Positions 13,262-26,578 of a stretch of 64,000 nucleotides of DNA are shown here, piece after piece. The notes below the pieces were generated by a model. It did no database searches. It saw nothing but the letters and a program-made list of their open reading frames with translations, and had not been told where the DNA came from. Position numbers and translations under genes: made by a program. The stretch is taken from contig CM032128.1 in NCBI GenBank assembly GCA_018894105.1, positions 30,837,299-30,901,298 on the forward strand. The letters are read 5' to 3'. Source of the DNA: Jacaranda mimosifolia (Eukaryota > Streptophyta > Magnoliopsida > Lamiales > Bignoniaceae). Positions within the stretch are counted from its first letter, which is position 1. Each line of letters starts with the position of its first letter.

Positions 13262-14150
13262 ATTAAGATTTGAATTTTTAATTGGTCGCAAGTATGGTGT
13301 GCATCATTTTAGCCACCCTCGTTTAAAAAGTTACTACTATTATTAAAATTCTCAAACACTTTTACATCTCTCCCTTTGTGTGTGGGTGGGGGGGGGGGGG
13401 GTGGTGGTTTGCGATTGATTTGTAAAATTTTATATTCTTGCAAGAGTGGTTGTTTCATTTAGCTGGTTTGACCAGAATTGTATCTGACAAACAAGAGGAT
13501 AATATTTAGGTTTAGTGCTTATATGATTGCATGGTAAGAGTTAGGATTTAAATTTAATATTTTACACGAATAAAAGCTTTTATAATTATACTTAAATATG
13601 TTTATTATATTGGTCAGTTCTCCTGATCTTTTAAATCGATAACAATCAATCATTATTCTAATTGAAATATATTTGTCATATTAATTTATAAATCAATTAT
13701 TATTATGGTAAAAAAAAATTAGTTTAGCTGACATTTTGATGAGACTGTAGTGATGAGCTCAATCTTTAAAGTTCGAATATAAAATTATAATTTTTAATTA
13801 ATATTCAATAAAAATGAGAAACTCTTATAATTATGCTGAAAGCGGATTACTATGCTGGCCAAGTAAAAAATTAAAAAGGGTCAATTTGCAAAGCATCTTT
13901 ACGAGGCACAAGATTTCATTGGATTACTAAACTAGATTTGACGTAATAAATATAGTTATATTAATATATTGTCAGTGTAAGCCATCATTGTATCAACTTT
14001 CAACCAACTACAAAAGAATCCAACATAGCACTATATCCATCTTAAGTTCACATAGCACGTTTTTAAATACGTTAAACTATTATTAGATTAGAGTACTTAT
14101 GATCCTTTTGAATAGTTTAAATTCATGGTAACACAACATGTTTAATTAGA
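13262..14150. other. Intergenic, no gene recognised
   Basis: AT-rich DNA with a 14-base G run at 13388-13401. No supported coding or RNA gene. Confidence 0.45.
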
Positions 14151-14422
14151 TCTCACATAAATGAAATCTCGTACTTGTCACTTCAATGTTCTCATTAAAT
14201 TTTTTTAGTAGAATTATTGTGAGACACATTAGAACACACATGTATTTTTTAGATAATTATTTCAATTTAATGGGGACATTTGACGCTCTCACATAAATAA
14301 AATCTCGTACTTGTCACTTCAATGTTCTCACTAAATTTTTTTAGTAGGAGTATTGTGGGACACGTTAGAACACACATGTATTGTTTAGATAATTATTTCA
14401 ATTCAATGGGGACATTTGACGC
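14151..14422. repeat. Tandem duplication, 136-bp unit, two copies
   Basis: The unit starting TCTCACATAAATGAAATC at 14151 recurs at 14287 with only a handful of substitutions over its full length, including the shared end GGGGACATTTGACGC. No open frame is involved. A recent local duplication. Confidence 0.85.
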
Positions 14423-15186
14423 CATATATTTATAACTATGACTTCACCATTAGATAATAATTTTTTTAACACGAGATTCAAAATTATTTACTCGTAAGTC
14501 GTAACTTTTTTTGTCTCTGTCTTCTAGTTACATATTCACTTAATTCAAAATTTTATGTTCAGTCAATAATTCTTTCTAATAGCTTAGAGTTCTGAATCTA
14601 GGATATCAATAGGGTGGGTTTAGCGCGGGTTTGCTAAAATCAGGGACGTCTCCGCTTTGCTAAGTTTTTATGGATTCGAGACTCATTTCATCTTGAAATC
14701 GAATCTTGACGGGTTGGACCTGTTCAGATTCATTAATTTTGTATGTTTAAAAAAAAAATTAATATTTTTTAGAAAAAGATAATATGATTGTAATTTTTTA
14801 AATATGAAAAAATTATATTAAAAACAAAGAATTAATTATTCAAAAAATTATACATGCATCTTTTTAGTTTTTAAAAAGTATAAATTACAAACATTTTAGT
14901 TATTTATATATACATATTCAATGTAAAAACTCTTTGTTTTGACTATATTGTTACTTTTGTGTAAAACATAAATATAATATGCACCTCCTGATACATATAT
15001 GAATACATACTATATTATTATATCTATCATAAATAAAATTATATATAAAATATTATGATTGTACTGATTTGGGACGCGTTTAGATTTTAAAATTAAAAAT
15101 TGAGACTCATCCTAAACTCTTTTGTACTTTCAAAACTTGCCCCAGTGTAGTAATAAACGATCCTCTAAAGAGAAACTAAAATACGT
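14423..15186. other. Intergenic with a possible decayed TIR element
   Basis: A phrase GGGTGGGTTTAGCGCGGG near 14612 and a distant GGGACGCGTTTAG near 15071 resemble the ends of small plant repeats, but I could not pair inverted termini or find a target duplication. No gene is seen. Confidence 0.25.
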
Positions 15187-18041
15187 TGTAACACCCCAAT
15201 TTTGGATTATAAGTTTAAGTTGATCAAAATTAAATTAATAAAAAAATTTAGGTAGAAACGTGAGAATTGAAGGATTTAATTGTAAATAAAGAAAGGCCTT
15301 GATTGTTTGAAATTATAAAGTTTAGGGGGTCAATATGAGATAAATAAAAGCTTAAGGATTTTAAAATAAACCAGTTTGGACCTAATTGACTGGAATTAAG
15401 AATGTTAGGGGGTCAATGTGAAAGAAATAGAAGTTGGAGGACTCAATTGAAGTCTAGGGACCAAAGTGAAGGCGCTTTGAAAGCTTTGTGGTGAAAATTG
15501 AGTCGATCAGAAAGTTGTGGGGCTAATTTGAATATAACAAAAAATGCATTTATATATATAAAATAAAGAACAAAAATTCTTTAAATTTTCAAACGCAACC
15601 TAAACTTTTCCCAGTGGCGAATCGCCGCCAAACGGTTGTGAAACCCAAAACTAACTACACAAAAATGTTCCTCTCCTCACGACAAACACAACCATACCTA
15701 TATTCACCAAAAACAATTGGTGAATTCGCTGAAAAATAAAGGCGACGGCGAGCTCGCAGCGGGGTGGTGGTTTCACCACTTTTGACAGCAGAAAGTGATT
15801 GTGTTTGGATTGGTTTTGGTCGAGAGGAGGTGGGTAAGTTGGTGGTGGTTCCAATTTTAGGTTTTGACTGGCGGTGGTGGGAGAATTAATGGTGGTGGTT
15901 GACAGCGGGGGTTAGGGTTTGCCACAACTTTGGACAGCCAATTGATTGGGCAAATGACCACCAATTCTTGAATTGTTTGCAGAATTTTGCTAGCCATGGT
16001 GAGGCGTGCCTCGTGGTGGTGGCGGTTCCCATCTTTGGCGGTGGCGCGTGACGGCAATTTTGGACTAGTGTGTGTAGAATGACGTCTTAGACTCATCTGT
16101 GTTATTCCTAGGCTCGAAATTGGATCTCAATTTGATCCAATTAGGGTAAATTTCATAATCGAATTAATTCGATTAATTTACCAAATGTGATTGAGGTTGT
16201 GAATATAAACCTAATGTTAAACATAACTAAGATCGGTAAACTGTAATTTAGCTCAAGTCATGGATTAGTCTTATTATTATTATAGCGATTAGCGATGAAC
16301 TAAATCGACTCAAATGGATTACCGAATTACCATTAGAACCTTAACTAAGATTTTGACAACTTATTTACCTACTCGCTAAGTTAAGAACCATGGTATATGA
16401 CTATGTTAAACATTTTAGTGTATCGTAAACTTGAGGAAAGTATGGCTAAACAGTTGAAGTAACTACGGACTGGATAAGGGGATTTAAGTACATTAAGAAT
16501 TATGATTTAGAAATCAAAATAATATTAAGTTCGATAAAGACAGTTACTATATTTGTGCTTAAGATTCAAGGGGGTTAATAGGATGATGACTCGTATTATC
16601 TTATGACAACTCTCAATCGTCTGACTAAGAAGCCAGGACTTGAGCGATCATGTGACTAGAAACCCCTCTGCATTTGTCAGGTGAGTTTATACTCATTAGT
16701 ATGAGATTCTTTGTTAGGGAAAGAACATATATACTTGCTAATATATCCTAGTCGTTTACTTCATTTCGATCTATGTGTTAAAAATAGTACTCCACATCAC
16801 CTTTCTATACTAGCGCTTCTGTTAATTTTGATTGATATCGCTTTATTTGAAGTTGGCAATTGTGTTGAGAAAGCTGAAAGGTGATTTCAAAATACATGTT
16901 TTGTCGCCATGTCTTTTTGGAAAAACCTGGTGATGAATTAGTTTGTGTATTAACATGGCGACTTGATTTTTTTTATGTGACATTCTAGTTTTGAGATATA
17001 TGTACCATCATAGCCATGACCATTTCATGAAAATGGGTTAGTTGTTGAGCAACTGATTTCGGGTTTGCATGGTGAAGTGACGTATTATGTAAAATACTGG
17101 TTCGAGATATATGTACCGTTACAGCCGTCATGGCGGAGTGATGTGTTATGTAAAATACTGGTTCAAGATACATGTATCGTCATAGCCATCAGGGCGAAGT
17201 GATGTGTTATGTGAAGTGCTGTTGGATGCTATGTTATATCACTCAGTGAATAATACCCCTAGGGGTGGGCCCTGGGATTGGCTGTGAGGTGGACCGGGCG
17301 GAACGGACCGACAACGACCGACCTTCAATCGATACCCTGTTAAATTACATCTGGCTTTGTAGTTGGCTGGAGGTAGCTGACTATAAGGGGGATGAGACAT
17401 GTAGCTAGCCATGTCTTTTGTTGTTAATATCTGAGCTGATCACTTGGGCTGGAGGGATAAGGATTTTTATGTTTATGAAAGTGGAGAGATAAGGTAGGAG
17501 AACCACCAACAACTTTTACTTGAAAACATTTGCTAACTTGTGACTAGTTAATTTCTCCGCTTGATGTTATGCTTTAAAACTCGAATATTGTGAAGTCTCA
17601 TTACTGGTATGGGACGATGGTGAGATGAATCATCTAAAAATTTGACTAAAACCTTCTCTTACTGCTTCTGGATATCTTAATGCCTTTATATGTCTCTTAT
17701 ATTATATTTGAAAATTTGTCACTTTGTTATTGTTGCTAAATTATCTCATTAAGTCATTCAAACTTACGTTGTTTTATTATTACTCTTCGTTCTTTACCCC
17801 GAATAAGAACCAGTGACGAAAATAGACTAGCCCAGGTGACCCATAAGGTAATGAGGGTGATAGAAGTGCTAAGTGTGATTTGTGATATTTTGGTTCATTG
17901 TTGAACCTCTTCTAAACATTGTTTGTAAAGATTAAATAATTTGGCTTTTGAGAAATGTATTTTCTGTACTTCATAAGATTTGTGGTATAGAGTAAGTAAC
18001 ACCTCGGCCAGAAGTAGGCACTTCCCGGTCGGGGCATTACA
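15187..18041 (+). mobile_element. Intact solo LTR, Ty3-type (Tekay-like), 2855 bp
   Basis: Starts TGTAACACCCC and ends GGGGCATTACA, with the short inverted terminus TGTAA/TTACA. It is flanked by an exact 5-bp target duplication TACGT (15182-15186 and 18042-18046). No primer binding site, gag or pol lies inside, so this is the product of LTR-LTR recombination. Plant chromovirus LTRs beginning TGTAACACCCC and reaching about 3 kb are known for the Tekay clade; the clade is inferred from this alone. A GC-rich core lies at about 15600-16080, a 61-bp tandem repeat at about 17070-17215, and a possible TATA motif (CTATAAG) near 17379. Confidence 0.85.
17070..17215. repeat. 61-bp tandem repeat inside the solo LTR
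   Basis: The phrase TTATGTAAAATACTGGTT at 17085 and 17146 and its shortened form at 17207 are spaced exactly 61 bases. A diverged earlier copy (GAGATATATGTACCATC) lies near 16994. Units carry GATATATGTACCGT and CAGCCGTCATGGCG. Such upstream repeats occur in long LTRs and may act as enhancers. Confidence 0.75.
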
Positions 18042-18046
18042 TACGT

Positions 18047-18545
18047 TGTATTGAATTCGACAAAAACTCTAGCTGTGTATATATTATTGGAAAACAATAA
18101 AGCTGACATGCATAAAAACTCGAACTATTGACAAGAAGGAAAATGGATGTACTTATTAATTTTTTTTATTAATGTGTAATAATTGATATATATATTTATA
18201 TATGTATGCATATATATATAAATTTTGGTAATATTTATTTTTTACTTGATTTATACCTTGAATTTAAAAAATAGCACATAGAAAAATTATGAATTATGCT
18301 GTAGGAGCCGAAAAAAATGGGTGTGATAGATTTGGGCCTAAATAGTTCGGCCCGAACATATATAGTAAAAGTACTACCAAGGAAAAAGCCCAATGACAAT
18401 TGTGGCCGTCGAGGACACTCAACTAGTCAACTTTCCTTGAAATTAATTATTTTTGCCCTAACCAAAAGATTTTCTTAAATTCATTTGAAATTGTTCATTA
18501 CAACGGCATTTCCTTGGTCGTGAATTTTCTTTATATATATATATA
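18047..18545. other. Intergenic, no gene recognised
   Basis: Short AT-rich stretch between the LTR duplication and the first Helitron, ending in a TA repeat that served as the Helitron insertion site. Confidence 0.4.
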
Positions 18546-20768
18546 CTAACATTATTTTCGTGCTAAATTCTTTAAAATTATTATATATTAATATAAGTAT
18601 TGAATTATAAATATAATTAAAAATAAAAATATAAAAATAAAATTATCGCAAAAAATGATCAAATAATTAATAAAAAGTAAATTTAAGATTATTCAATGAG
18701 AAGTTAAAAAAAAAAAAAATCTAAACTTTCAAAAATAAAAGTCTATGAATATGATTACATATTTTATTAAAAAGAAAAAAATAATATGCAACCAGAAACT
18801 AATAGATAGTTGCATTAAAAAAATAAAAGTATATGAGAATGATATAAAACACAAGATTACTGACTTAAAAGTTGTTGGAAAAATTTTTAAATTATAATAC
18901 TTTAAAATTACGTTAGAATTAAAAGACAATGAGTATATATTAAGTTAAGATTTAAAATATAAACAATTAGATAATATATTGGTTGCCAAGAATTTAAAAT
19001 TTTCTTATTTAATTTCAATTTTTGAATAAAAATAAATTAAGCCAAGAAAACTATGATAGTAAAGAAAAAAAAAATCATAAAATAAAATAAATATATAAAA
19101 TAATTATGAAGTTGAAATCAATATTAGTGTATAAGTTAAACCTTTTATTGATTCATAGTTTAGTTATCCAATAATTAAGTGAAGAAAAGAATTAAGAATA
19201 TATATTGATAAAATAGTATTTAATTTTTTTAGAAATAGTACGAATTATACACACTTATACATACACAATTACATATATATGAATAAAAAATAAAAATTAA
19301 ATCACATACTTTTAAAATATAAATATTCAAAAAATGAAACAAACTTTACAAATACCAAAACCAAAAAATAGATCTTATCCTATAAAATTATAAACATAGA
19401 TAAACAAAAATAAGAGAATTTAAAAATAAATTAATAACTTAATTCAGAGAATGAATTGAAGGATACTAAATGTATAACAATTTAAATAAAATAAAAATTA
19501 ACTGACAAAATGTATCAATAATTGAAGATAAAAATATAATTAATAAAAATAAAATAAAATTAAAAAATATTAAGAACAATTAATATATATCTCATCTCGT
19601 AAAATTATAAAATTAAAAGAACAAAAAAGTAATTTAAAAGTTGAAAAATGAATCGATAACTTAAACTAAGTAACAAACAAAAAAGATAATAAAAATTTAC
19701 AAAGTTAATAACAATAAAAGTTAAATGACAGACTTTATTTATGGTTGAAAAGAAAACTATAGCATTAAAATTCAAAAAATCTCTTCCATCATGTACGTAA
19801 CATCCCAAAAACAAACAAACAAAAAACAAAATCAAAAAAGTAAAAAATAAAATCAAACAATCAATAAACAATTTGAAGAATAAAATAAAGAGACACACAA
19901 AGAGATAGAGGGGGAAAAAAAAATACCGGAAAATAAGGAGGCACACAAATAATAGAGTGAAAAAAAAAGCTAGAAACTGAGAGTATTAATAAAATGACTT
20001 TCAAAATACTCTATATATAGTAGTGTAAATATAAATTAGTTATTAAATATAAACAAAAATTATGAAAAACTTATCAAACTATAAAGTTCAAATGATTAAG
20101 GTTTCTTTCACATATTGAGAGGAAAGATGAAAGAAATTTTGTAGATAAAATAAAATTATTTTTTTTGGTATTTGATATAAACAAAAAATAATTTGTTCTA
20201 ATCAATAAAATGATTTCAAAAATCTAGATATCTTTAAAAGGAATAAATACTTTTAATTTAATTATAAAAAAACAATTTTTAAATTTAATTAAAAAGCTCA
20301 AAATTCTAAGAATTCAGAATTTGATAAAAAATGCACAATTATGGGCCTCACACCATTCTGCTATAAAATAATTGTAGAATAATAAATTTTTTATATAAAA
20401 TAAATAAAATATTTATCTATTAATCTTGTAATAAGAGTACTTAACATGATGCTTATAAAATATTTTTTAAATTATAAACTTATTTAGTTAGATAAAAATA
20501 TGATTATACATATTTTTTGAATTATCTTATAAGATAGAAATATATATCACAATTCTGGATAAATACAATATGACATTTTAGTTATAATAGATAAGTTGAC
20601 CGTATTAAAATGAAATATAAAAGTAAATAAGAAACTAATGAAAAAATTTCAACTGAATCAAAATACTCAAAATTCTAAGAATTTGACATTTGGCCAAAAT
20701 TGGACAAATAGAATCAAAATTGCATAATTGTGGGTCTCACACTGTTGTGCTATATATAATGGTATAGA
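18546..20768 (-). mobile_element. Non-autonomous chimeric Helitron, copy 1
   Basis: Minus-strand element. The 3' end (plus strand CTAACATTATTTTCGTG) is a decayed form of the CTAG-plus-hairpin terminus seen at 52692. The interior matches the other copies (for example the segment around 19790 carrying CTCTTCCATCATG). A decayed inner 5' terminus lies near 20342-20374, followed by about 390 bases of the other family's 5' end. The outer end reads ...AATGGTATAGA at 20768, i.e. TCTATACCATT on the minus strand. There is no coding capacity. Confidence 0.7.
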
Positions 20769-20904
20769 TAGATATAGATAATTTTTGGCTCTTTAAATTG
20801 GCAAAAAGAATTAGCCTTCAAATGACAAAAGATTAATTCTTTTCAATTTGAGGGGATTCCACAAAAATATCATATATGTGCATATCAATTTATAATATTA
20901 CAAA

Positions 20905-23900
20905 CTAGCATGTACCCCCTGCTATGCATGGAGTTTATTTTTTTCTTTTAATGTTTAAGTTCTTAATGAATAATATGTACTTTTATCTCCCCTTAGAAAA
21001 GATTCAACCAAATTTAATTTAAATAATTAATAACATATATGTAACTTTATAAATATTTTTCTAAAAATTTAATTTTGAAATAGTTAGGAACTTTTTTATT
21101 GTTTAGGTTTGGAAAAAATAGTTTTTATTCAAATTAATAAAAATAAAAAGTATTATGTATATAAATCGTTCTCATTTAACATAAAAGTGAGTTTTAATGC
21201 ATAAATTTTTTTATATAAATATATCCAACTAATCAATAGCTTTTAGTCAAATTATTTTTAAAATATTTAAAACCACCATGGGTATTTTAAAAATAAAAAA
21301 ATTTATTGAAGAAGTTCTCTTGTATGTTTTTAACTGGTTGAAGACTATAGATAGTCCATGAATTCTTTTGAATATTTTATTAGTTGAAGACAATAAATGG
21401 TCCATATATTTATGTCAAGATTAACTAATGACACATTAAATCGAGAAAAAAGAACTTTACTGGAGTTCATTTCATAGTATTAAGTTTTTTCAATCATTTA
21501 ATCTATTTAAAAATTATATTAATTGGCAACTAATAAATTTAATCTTAGTAGTGAAAAAATAAAGCTCTAGTTTGAGATGAGAGTTTGAGTTCTATTAGAT
21601 TTGTTGGCCTTGTCAATTCTACATAATATATTTATGGAATGAAAATTGATTCGAAATTTACTTCTTATTTTTCATATATGGTGATTATGGAAAATAATGA
21701 TTGTTGATTAAATTATTTGTTAAATTATAATAGTAATGAAATATTCGATCTTTTTAATAATAAATAAGCCAATGAGACCCAGAAAAAGAAGAAGTAGAAT
21801 TAAAAAACAAAAAAGAAAAGCAATAGCTAATTGAAGTTCAAGCCTTAAATATAATATCATTACTAATTATGATGGAAACTCATTATCCTAGAAGTTTATT
21901 TTTTAAGGTAGATCTACATCACATATCTATTCATAATTCCAATCTTAAGATGAAGATCAATAAAAATAGAAAAACAATTTATTTTCAGAAGCATGTTATG
22001 TTTATATAAATTTAATGCCCAGGAAACATGAATTGCTATCATACGAAGATGGTGAGATTGGGACCAAACTATTTGTGAATGTTCACAATATTTATTTATT
22101 TATTTAATTTTTAAATTCTATAGTTATATACATTTTCATGCTTTATTGAAATGTATATTTATTGTAATTAAAAATAGTTGAGATTTAAAATTTTTAGATA
22201 ATATAATATTTAATTAAGTTGATACATACTTTTAATTTAATAATCTCAACTTACATCTTGAAATGTGTAATAATACAATATTATATATAGAATGGTGTCC
22301 TAGATTTAAATATATTATATATCACAAACTTTGTAAACTAATTATAATTTTTGATAATTGCAATATTACAACTTAATAAGATCATTCTGTGAAAATGTTA
22401 AATAAATCATTAGAATGTCCAAGAAATTCCACAATTGATATGCTTGTCCATCTAATTCAAAAATAAAATAAAAACACATAATAGAAAATTTTAAGAAATT
22501 CTTAGTAGGTTTTAAACCAATGGCCATTCACTGTGCTCACGCTAGGCCTAACTGATTCAAACAACTTTTCAGTCAAGACCATATTAGCTAGGTTTCGGAA
22601 TAATAATTTGTGCATGTCTCAAATTTGCCCCATATAGGATCAATTTTGAGATTCTAACACCCAATATAAAGAATATAAAATAACAACTCATATTTTTGAT
22701 TGGTGTCTGGTAGCACTGGTAGGGGTATAACAAATAGAGTTAGTAAATAAATACCTAGTATAATAATTCACAAAAAATTCCTGTTGAATTATTATAAAAA
22801 ATTTCTAAAATAATTAAGTAGATGATTGACCTAAACTTGAGAACAATATTTTATTCCAGAAAACCTACAAAATTATGTCAAAAGTTAGTAAAGTGCATAT
22901 AATACAATTCCAACTGATTATAAAAAATTATAAGGTAAAAAAGAAAAGAAATTAATCACTAAATTGTAAGGTATAAAGTAGATGACTCACCTGAACTCGA
23001 GAACAATAATATGTTCCAAAAAGCCTACAAAACTAAATATGTCAAAAGTTAGTCGATTATATATATCTATATTGAATAATAATACAATTCCAATTGATTA
23101 TAAAAAAAATTATTTTATAAGACAAAAAAATTAAGAAATTAATTGCAAAAAATTAAAATAAATTAAAATTTAGTTCAAATGCAACAAACACAAAATAACA
23201 ATTTCATAATACAAATATGCATACTTTTGATCCTTTTTGGGGCAATTCGAGGTTGGGTGTGTATGTGTGGAGTTGTACCGTAATTAAATTCCATATAGCA
23301 AATTCCCTTCCCGTACACAAAATAAAAAGGTATTCTTTTTTTTATTTCTTCTTTATTTTTTTCTTTTGGTTATTAGAATGTTAGTGCAACAAATATTTAG
23401 TCTTGCCTGTTTTACTTCATGTCTCCCCCCATCCTTCTGGTCTTCCACCATATATGAGCATTGGTCATCTCCATACATATACATATGACTAATATAAAAA
23501 CTCACACTTTATAATGAAATTACATACGACATGCACATGGATTAAAATTATATATTAAATAGCAAGAAGTTGTTTTTACTTACCTGAAAAAATTAGTCAT
23601 GAGATGCTTAGAAGACTGGATGAGAGATACTTGCAATTTGGATATACTTTTACTAATCAAATTATATTTGGACTCCACCTCTTTATACATGCGTATGCAT
23701 AGAAGAATTTTAATCCATCTAAACATCTTTGGCATTATCTCATCAATCATATGAAAGAGATAATTTCAAATTTGATTCAGCAACTGAAAACTCAAAAAAG
23801 AAATCTTTTATCTAATGAAGATTTTTTTCCCAAATAGAATACATCCATATCAGTTAGAGATAAATAAGAATAAATATATTTAAAAATGAAATAAATAATA

Positions 23901-24038
23901 TCAAACAATAAATGAAATTTTTTTAGTTGAATTAAAGTACTCAAAATTTTAAAAATTTGCCATTTGGCAAAAATTGTACAATTAGAATCAAAATTGCACA
24001 ACTGTGAGTCCAACATCGTTATGCTATATGTAATAGTA
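20905..24038 (-). mobile_element. Helitron B, non-autonomous, outermost member of the nested stack
   Basis: The 3' end is plus strand CTAGCATGTACCCCCTGC at 20905, i.e. minus strand GCAGGGGGTACATGCTAG with a short hairpin (mutated). The 5' portion ends at 24038 as ...GTAATAGTA, lacking its first four bases TCTA. These are displaced to 55269-55272 by insertion of the next Helitron. No RepHel remains. The interior holds exon-like modules (22806-22870, 22976-23045) and a TATA/first-exon module (about 23584-23690) shared with the autonomous element. Flanks fit A^T insertion: A at 20904 and T at 55273. Confidence 0.7.
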
Positions 24039-24639
24039 CTAGCATGTACCCCGTGCTATGCACGGATTTTATATTTTTCTTTTAACATTATCTTCCCTCA
24101 GAAAACATTCAACCAACTTTAATTTAAATAATTAATAATATATGTGTAACTTCATAAATATTTTTCTAAAAATCTAATTTTGAAATAGTTAGGAATTTTT
24201 TTTATTGTTTAGGTTTGGTAAAAATTAATTTTTATTCAAATTAGTAAAAATAAAAAATAAAAAATAAAATGTATATAAATCCTTCTCATTTTACATAAAA
24301 GTGAGTTTTCATGCATTTTTTTTTTATCTATATAATTTGAAGATATTTTCTATCAATTTACAATATATCAAGACCAATATCAGTAAAGAGTGGAATTTCA
24401 TATTCATTGTAATTTGCATAAAGATAGACATGCGAATAAGAAAAAAAAATTTGTGTTAAAAATATTAAAACAAAAGCACCGTCACCATTATTTTGACAAA
24501 TTATAAATGACAATAATTCACATGTAAATATAAAATTGTATGGTGAACATTTAAAAAATAAATATATGCTTTTAACAATTTAAAATAACAATAATACCTA
24601 CACTTTATGTATTTAAAAGAGGCAATCTCTTTGGAAGAT

Positions 24640-26578
24640 AGAAACACTCTTCAGACCAATCAACACCTAAAACAAAATTCACTATGCAATGAACATCTGG
24701 TCTCACAAATTTTGGTTGAACGGGAATGATAAATGTGAATGCACGATCTTGGAAGGATTTGATATGCTCCTGTAATAGTTTTCTGCCATTTTCCTAATTA
24801 AATAATTATTGTATCAAAACTGTTAGATTGCTTGTAATATTATTTTTGCTATAAATATAACTATAATTATAACTTTTCTTGCAGACTCTTGAAATGAATA
24901 GCTTGATTACGAAACATATATTCGGCTTGTTTATTCAGCAACTTCAAGTTAATCGCACCATTACTGTCTTTTGCTCTTTAATGAACATGAAACTTGCATT
25001 TATATAATAACTTGTTTGCATCAAATAAATGATTGAAATTCTATAGATACATATAAAGTTGAAAAAAGATTACCTGATAGTTGCATCAACAACATCATTA
25101 CAATTGGTGCACACCATTTTTCCATAAGAATATGTACAACATTTTTTACAATGATTGTATGTCTCATACCATATTTTGTCAAAATCAATGTCCTCAATAC
25201 GCGCAACAATGCAAAAAAATTTAACTTATGCAAAATAAAATAATTAGCTATTAACATATATACACACATTTATCTAAAAAAAATACAAAAAATTAAAGTC
25301 CTTACACTATCTTGATGCCCATAATCAGTAATCCAAATTCTTTTAGCATTTAAAATTTTCAACGATCTGGAAATGGTAAATCTACTAGTACGTATTAGGG
25401 AGACTAATTTCTGTGCACCTCGATCTTCAAGGAACCTATTAAATATTGAATTAAAGATTATTAAAATATATAAAAAGGATCAAATCTAATTAAATATTTA
25501 TGTGTAGTTATTCCTCACCAATTATGCAGACGATCTATAAATCTTGTTTTGTAGTTGACATATATTTTACTAAATCGATGTGTACATATGGAAGGACCTG
25601 CAAATAGCAAAACTATTGTAATCAATACTTGATCAAATTTAGTATTTCCATGATGTGATTTATTTACCTTCAAAATTTTTCACCACAACTCCACATGCCA
25701 ACACAATATTATTGTGGTCGATCATCTTTAATAATGTTTCTCCTTCATCAATTGCAAATTTATCATATAAAACCATACGAACAGCTGTCATACTAACAAT
25801 ACAAAATAATAAAAATTATATAAGTTGATAGTTATAAAAGAATTATAAAAGACATAATAAAAAGTTTGTAACTTACGTAGTATCAAGAAGCACGATTTCT
25901 CGAATTGAAGTCCCATTAGGTGTTAAACGACAATGGGAAACACACACAACCAATCCAAAAATATCTGGGACAATATAAAGTTAATTATATATACAAAAAA
26001 AAAAATTAATTTTACTAATAATAAATAATAAAATTTCTTACCAATTAATTGATCATCCAAATTTATATGGCTTTCTATATCCTTCAATCTTACTATGTGA
26101 TAGAACTGATGTGAGAAGCCATTTATATCATCAAGTAGTTGTTCAATCTCGCATCATAACCTAACAGTATTTGATAGTGATATGGTACTATTTTATATTT
26201 TTTATCAGCTACTATCACTTGTACTCCATGAATATTATAAATATTTCCCTCAATAAGATGTGCAACGAAGAGATCAACATTACCACCATGTATAACACCT
26301 TGCATGAAGAAACCCTGAAAATTTTGATATATAATAAAGAATATAATAAGTAAGTTTGTAATTTAAATTGATATAAAAATTATAATATTAAAAATTGATA
26401 CAATAAATCGCATACTTACTTTAAGATCAACAAACACCATCTTTAATATTCGTATCCTGTGCTGATGTGTATAGATATCCACCAATCTAACCAAGCGAAC
26501 TTTAATATTAAATCTGCAACCTTGTGGATTCAAGAATTCTAGAGGTGTATATGCTATATGTGTATCTCCTGCACTCAT
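24640..26578 (-). pseudogene. RPA70-like single-strand DNA binding protein of the Helitron, multi-exon, decayed
   Basis: At least seven exons on the minus strand with GT/AG sites: about 26578-26420, 26314-26042, 25964-25877, 25791-25668, 25597-25519, 25435-25306, about 25243-25074, and a last coding block near 24790-24640. Exon 1 begins MSAGDTHIAYTPLEFL and contains RILKMVFVDLK, as in plant RPA1-like DBD-A. Later exons give DIFGLVVCVSH...REIVLLDT and MTAVRMVLYDKFAIDEGETL, typical of the paired OB folds. The exon near 25200 reads ARIEDIDFDKIWYETYNHCK, then KC and CTNCNDVV, the C-terminal zinc finger. A frameshift near 26160 disrupts the second exon. Plant Helitrons are known to carry RPA genes, proposed to coat the displaced strand. 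It lies about 190 bases downstream of RepHel on the same strand. Confidence 0.65.

Noticed and set aside
15187..18041. Complete retrotransposon
   Set aside because: Single LTR bounded by the target duplication; no internal region or second LTR.
20769..20778. Second footprint stack (TAGATATAGA) next to chimeric copy 1
   Set aside because: The opposite flank of this copy is a TA microsatellite, not a truncated Helitron 5' end, so the extra TCTA may be target sequence.
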